DNA of 64,000 bases from Mucilaginibacter_A sp964251965. Its GTDB lineage: Bacteria > Bacteroidota > Bacteroidia > Sphingobacteriales > Sphingobacteriaceae. The notes under the pieces were generated by a model, which was given only the letters and a program-made list of their open reading frames with translations, searched no databases and was not told the DNA's origin. The DNA is taken from the NCBI GenBank assembly GCA_964251965.1, contig CAXULQ010000012.1, forward strand, positions 21,632 to 85,631. The letters run 5' to 3'. The position numbers were made by a program, and so were the translations under genes. Below, in pieces: positions 61,028 through 64,000 of this stretch (its first letter is position 1; every line of letters begins with the position of its first letter).

Positions 61028-61648
61028 ATGCAAGAAGTCAACCCAATCTATAATTTCACCGTCAATCAGGAAGGTGAGTACACTAAAATTTTTTATACTC
61101 AAAAATTAGTCAGTAATAGTATTTTAATTCCTATTGCCCTTTACACCGCCGTTCCCGCAATATTCGTCGCTTCGTCTATTTTTGGTCATTCGGCTTCTAT
61201 GGGTTCTGTATTTATCACCTGGCTAACCTTAATGGCTATTATCCCTTGTGGCATTGTTTATTTCATTAACCGAAGCAGAAAAACCGGAGAAATCAAGATA
61301 AGCAAAAGCCAGTTGATTGCCGATGGCAAAAGCTATCAGCTCGACCATATCAGCGCATTCCTAATTCAAACGCGAAAAGGGCGGGAAGTATCGGAAAGAA
61401 CTTACACTTCTACTGGTTACTATACTCCTAATCTTGCGGGTACTGCCCATGCTTTGTCAAATGGCATCAGAAGTGCATCCATGATTTTAGGAAATTCTTT
61501 AAAAGAAAAACTAAATGCCGCAGGATTTATGATTGCTATTCGTTATGCAACGAAAGAAGTTGTTATTGCAAATTACTTAGGAGAGTTTGAAGCAGAAAGC
61601 CTGCTTGACAAATTGACCCAAATTGCTGGTTATACAAAGCCCGCTTAA
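61028..61648 (+). CDS. Uncharacterised membrane protein (DUF6232-like)
   Basis: 206 residues. Two TM helices at about 32-55 and 60-82 (SILIPIALYTAVPAIFVASS, FITWLTLMAIIPCGIVYFI) and a soluble C-terminal half that begins EIKISKSQLIADGKSYQLDHISAFLIQ, the pattern of small DUF6232-like bPH-fold proteins. Function unknown. Confidence 0.6.
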   Translation: MQEVNPIYNFTVNQEGEYTKIFYTQKLVSNSILIPIALYTAVPAIFVASSIFGHSASMGSVFITWLTLMAIIPCGIVYFINRSRKTGEIKISKSQLIADGKSYQLDHISAFLIQTRKGREVSERTYTSTGYYTPNLAGTAHALSNGIRSASMILGNSLKEKLNAAGFMIAIRYATKEVVIANYLGEFEAESLLDKLTQIAGYTKPA

Positions 61649-61713
61649 ATAACGTAATGCCAAAAGCTATCAATTCTATTTTCGATACCAATCTAAATTG
61701 ACACAATTACCAA

Positions 61714-62343
61714 TTGCACTATAAAATGAAAAAGACTTTAGAAACTAATTTTACGCTATTATTCTTGATCGTTACTTTTCTTAGCTCCTCCTGTCAAAAA
61801 GAAGAAGCAGCTCCTAATAAGAATAATGCTTTTTCACAGGATATTTTAAATATCGTATCCCTCAAAACGATTGATAGCCTACGGCAATTCGGAATGGTCA
61901 TCTATGAAGGAAAAACGCCGCCAAAATTGGAGGGCTCGTACTATTTAAACCAGTATTATTGCTCATTTGATAATTCCAACCGCAACAAAACAGGACAGAA
62001 ATTTTCGGATTATACCTACAAATTTTACAACCAGAACAATGCAAGCTTGACAATATCGATAGATTACCAAACACCTGATAATTTAGACGTTGCCAAAGGC
62101 CTTGGTTCTTTCTTGTCTGGCGATGGCAAAAACTTCACTGCTTTTCTAAATGTCTCCAGTGTCAGTGAAGGTATCCCAAACAAGTCTTTGACGATCATAT
62201 CGGGAACGGTAAGTGATGCCGGAATTATAAACTGGCAAAACTGCTATAAGTTGGTGCAAAAAGACGATCCGTTACAAAAAATGATTGCCTTGGGCAGCAC
62301 TCGTATTTTTTACGAGAAAGATTTTCTGGCAGCAAGAAACTAA
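61714..62343 (+). CDS. Uncharacterised lipoprotein
   Basis: 209 residues; lipobox at LSSSCQK (Cys27 from this start; a second ATG at 61726 is equally possible). The mature part begins KEEAAPNKNNAFSQDILNIVS and holds a beta-rich domain with FYNQNNASLTISIDYQ. No family recognised. Part of the exported cluster 60438-63847. Confidence 0.65.
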   Translation: MHYKMKKTLETNFTLLFLIVTFLSSSCQKEEAAPNKNNAFSQDILNIVSLKTIDSLRQFGMVIYEGKTPPKLEGSYYLNQYYCSFDNSNRNKTGQKFSDYTYKFYNQNNASLTISIDYQTPDNLDVAKGLGSFLSGDGKNFTAFLNVSSVSEGIPNKSLTIISGTVSDAGIINWQNCYKLVQKDDPLQKMIALGSTRIFYEKDFLAARN

Positions 62344-62404
62344 AAATAAGAGTTTTTTAAGGTACAAGTCAATCTGACCAAACAAAATTAATTCTAACCA
62401 ACAA

Positions 62405-63847
62405 ATGAAAATAAAATATTTACTTCCTGTAATGTTGATAGCCATTTTTGGCTGCAATAGTAAAGGGCAACAAAAAGCACAGAAGCAGGGCGGTTCTCCT
62501 GCTGGTAACGATAATCTCTTTTTGAATGGTGCTTCGGAGATAATTCAAAAATATGAGGAAAAAACATATCCAAATTTAAAAGCAGGGGATGTGGCACCCG
62601 ATGCAATTAAATTAGATGTCGACCAGATCGGTGCTATCGTCAACGGTACTTGCATCGTGAGAAAAGGAAATTCGGAAGCACTGATAGATATAAATGGAAA
62701 AGTTATCGTACCGTGGGGAAAATATGATTTTAATGACGGATCATCTAAAGATTTTCAATTTTTCACTACGCTTTTAGGCGTAAAAGACCTTAATTCCGGC
62801 AGTCAAGGATTTATAAACACGAAAGGACAAGTCGTAGTGCCTATGCAATACTTTTCTGTCAGTCCCTTTGGATCAACCAAGATAGCCCAAATAGGAACAA
62901 AAGACCGCAAAACGATCTATATAGATTCCAGAGGTAATATCCTTCCATACCATTCTAATTATCTTGCCACCAGCGCGGATTTAGAAAACTACTATAATAC
63001 ATCTATACTGCCGAAACTTTTTCTTTTTCGCGCATCGGCATCGCCAGTACCTTATTACGGAAAAGTTACCCAAAACACTCCTCCTGCTGTCGGCTATGCA
63101 ACGATACAGCAGAAAGTCGTGGTACCTGTGAAATACTTAAACGGGCATGAATTCAGCGAAGGGCGCGCGGCTGTGGCTAAGGCCGACGAGTTTGGATTTG
63201 TTAAATGGGGTTTTATTGATGAAACGGGAAAAGAGGTTATTCCTTTTATATTTGAAAACATTCCTGGGGATTTTCATGATGGGCTTGCTTTGGTGAAACC
63301 GGCCAGTAAAGATAAGAAGTTTGATTACGCTTACATTGATAGACAAGGCAATGTGAAAATAAAAATTGGTACAGGAGATAATCGCCCGCCTTATTACCCA
63401 ACCCTCTATCACCAATTCGACCTGGTGAACGATGCGCTGGATTATAGAAGCGGCAGATTTACAAATGGTTACGCATTTTGGGGATCAGCCAGTCAGGAGA
63501 TCGCTTTGCTTGATACATTGGGTAATTTTCACACGCTGTCGGAGTTTTCTAAAACAAAAAATTTGGAAACGGGCAAAAAGGGGTTGCTGATAGAAAAGTA
63601 TGACCGTTCAGGAATATATTTTTGGGCAAATCATTTGTACATTTCAGGTACGAATAGTCTTGGTGTAATCGACTTTAAAGGCAATCTTCTTTATCCTCCC
63701 GCCTTTCATCTTATCGTGCCGGATTATTACAGTCCTTATGCCATTGCTTACATTGCTTCGCCATCTTCAAACGCCACTACAAAAGCTGGCGTTATCAATC
63801 ATCAGGGCGTATTTATAATGGTAGTAGAACCGAAAGCCAAATTTTAA
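62405..63847 (+). CDS. WG-repeat lipoprotein
   Basis: 480 residues, lipobox Cys17 (IFGCNS). At least five WG/KWG-type repeats: ALIDINGKVIVPWGKY, GFINTKGQVVVPMQY, WGFIDETGKEVIPF, YAYIDRQGNVKI, LGVIDFKGNLLYP. Such repeats fold as beta structures and are common in surface proteins of unknown role. Ends the cluster; the remaining 153 bp of the window hold nothing recognisable. Confidence 0.8.
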   Translation: MKIKYLLPVMLIAIFGCNSKGQQKAQKQGGSPAGNDNLFLNGASEIIQKYEEKTYPNLKAGDVAPDAIKLDVDQIGAIVNGTCIVRKGNSEALIDINGKVIVPWGKYDFNDGSSKDFQFFTTLLGVKDLNSGSQGFINTKGQVVVPMQYFSVSPFGSTKIAQIGTKDRKTIYIDSRGNILPYHSNYLATSADLENYYNTSILPKLFLFRASASPVPYYGKVTQNTPPAVGYATIQQKVVVPVKYLNGHEFSEGRAAVAKADEFGFVKWGFIDETGKEVIPFIFENIPGDFHDGLALVKPASKDKKFDYAYIDRQGNVKIKIGTGDNRPPYYPTLYHQFDLVNDALDYRSGRFTNGYAFWGSASQEIALLDTLGNFHTLSEFSKTKNLETGKKGLLIEKYDRSGIYFWANHLYISGTNSLGVIDFKGNLLYPPAFHLIVPDYYSPYAIAYIASPSSNATTKAGVINHQGVFIMVVEPKAKF

Positions 63848-64000
63848 TCGTTTAAAGATGTAGCAGACTTCAGGAACTTTTTTCATTTGCTATATTGATC
63901 CAATGATAAGCAGCAAATGAAAATCGCGACCGAAACAAGTCAGGATTACTAATAACCTGAGTTCGATAAATCAGAAGGCTACGATTTGCTGGGATTTGTT

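Noticed and set aside
60438..63847. Toxin/immunity or T6SS cluster
   Set aside because: No toxin domain, Rhs, VgrG or PAAR motif seen; the WG-repeat protein is not diagnostic.
1..64000. CRISPR array, IS element or prophage
   Set aside because: No evenly spaced repeat-spacer pattern, transposase, integrase or phage structural gene was found.

Overview
The window is a chromosomal segment of a Bacteroidota bacterium, most likely of the Sphingobacteriaceae (Pedobacter/Mucilaginibacter type). The grounds are type IX secretion sorting domains of both kinds (type B at 5978-8137, type A at 42365-42877), a TonB-dependent receptor paired with a DUF4249 lipoprotein, a TTG-N18-TAnnTTTG promoter at 8156-8184, many secreted lipoproteins and moderate-to-low GC. 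Assignment below family level is inference.

Layout. 0.1-5.8 kb: tripartite RND multidrug pump operon. 6-9.6 kb: type B T9SS surface protein, then a fluoride riboswitch and its CLC-F type fluoride exporter. 9.6-11.3 kb: AT-rich block with an MNT/HEPN pair and a PD-(D/E)XK nuclease-like protein. 11.3-13.3 kb: two SGNH esterases. 13.4-13.8 kb: fatty acid desaturase pseudogene. 13.9-17.4 kb: minus-strand operon (PASTA protein, frameshifted rhodanese, MltG, YbgC-like thioesterase, YihY), facing ddl. 18.8-22.1 kb: thioesterase, HigBA-like toxin-antitoxin pair, AraC regulator, aldo/keto reductase. 22.4-28.6 kb: GH3 hydrolase, kbl and an SDR-type threonine dehydrogenase (threonine catabolism), Wzi-like outer membrane protein. 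28.8-30 kb: Panacea-type toxin-antitoxin pair. 30-34.2 kb: TetA-like MFS pump, manganese catalase, proC and argB. 34.4 kb: tRNA-Ser(GGA). 35.2-42.9 kb: DUF58 protein, class III aminotransferase, ECF sigma/anti-sigma/LTXXQ-like operon, BCP peroxiredoxin, M23 peptidase, FAH-family protein, small T9SS-A protein. 43-50.6 kb: Kup, amino acid permease, PAP2, CPA antiporter, M3 peptidase. 50.7-51.6 kb: Xre/RES toxin-antitoxin. 51.8-54.9 kb: TonB receptor plus DUF4249 protein. 55.2-59.9 kb: CzcCBA-type metal efflux operon whose czcA is truncated. 60-63.9 kb: an XRE regulator facing four uncharacterised secreted or membrane proteins.

The most unusual feature is not a gene. A 14-base element, ATRCTTCTTTTATC, usually followed after 2-5 bases by an A-rich block (typically TAAAA), recurs throughout 5.8-60 kb. 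I count 20 exact copies by eye plus about 15 one- or two-base variants and a sub-family with CTGTTTTTATC. Copies occur in both orientations, mostly between genes within 20-100 bp of a gene end or start, but also inside coding sequence. Several form inverted pairs that act as terminator-like hairpins between genes. The architecture (short core, offset A/T block, inverted pairs used as terminators, tolerated inside genes) resembles the DNA uptake sequences of Pasteurellaceae and Neisseriaceae. I know of no such element described in Bacteroidota, so this is the leading candidate for an undescribed system. It is called the ATRC element below. It is absent from the 9.6-11.3 kb nuclease block and from 60-64 kb, which look accessory.
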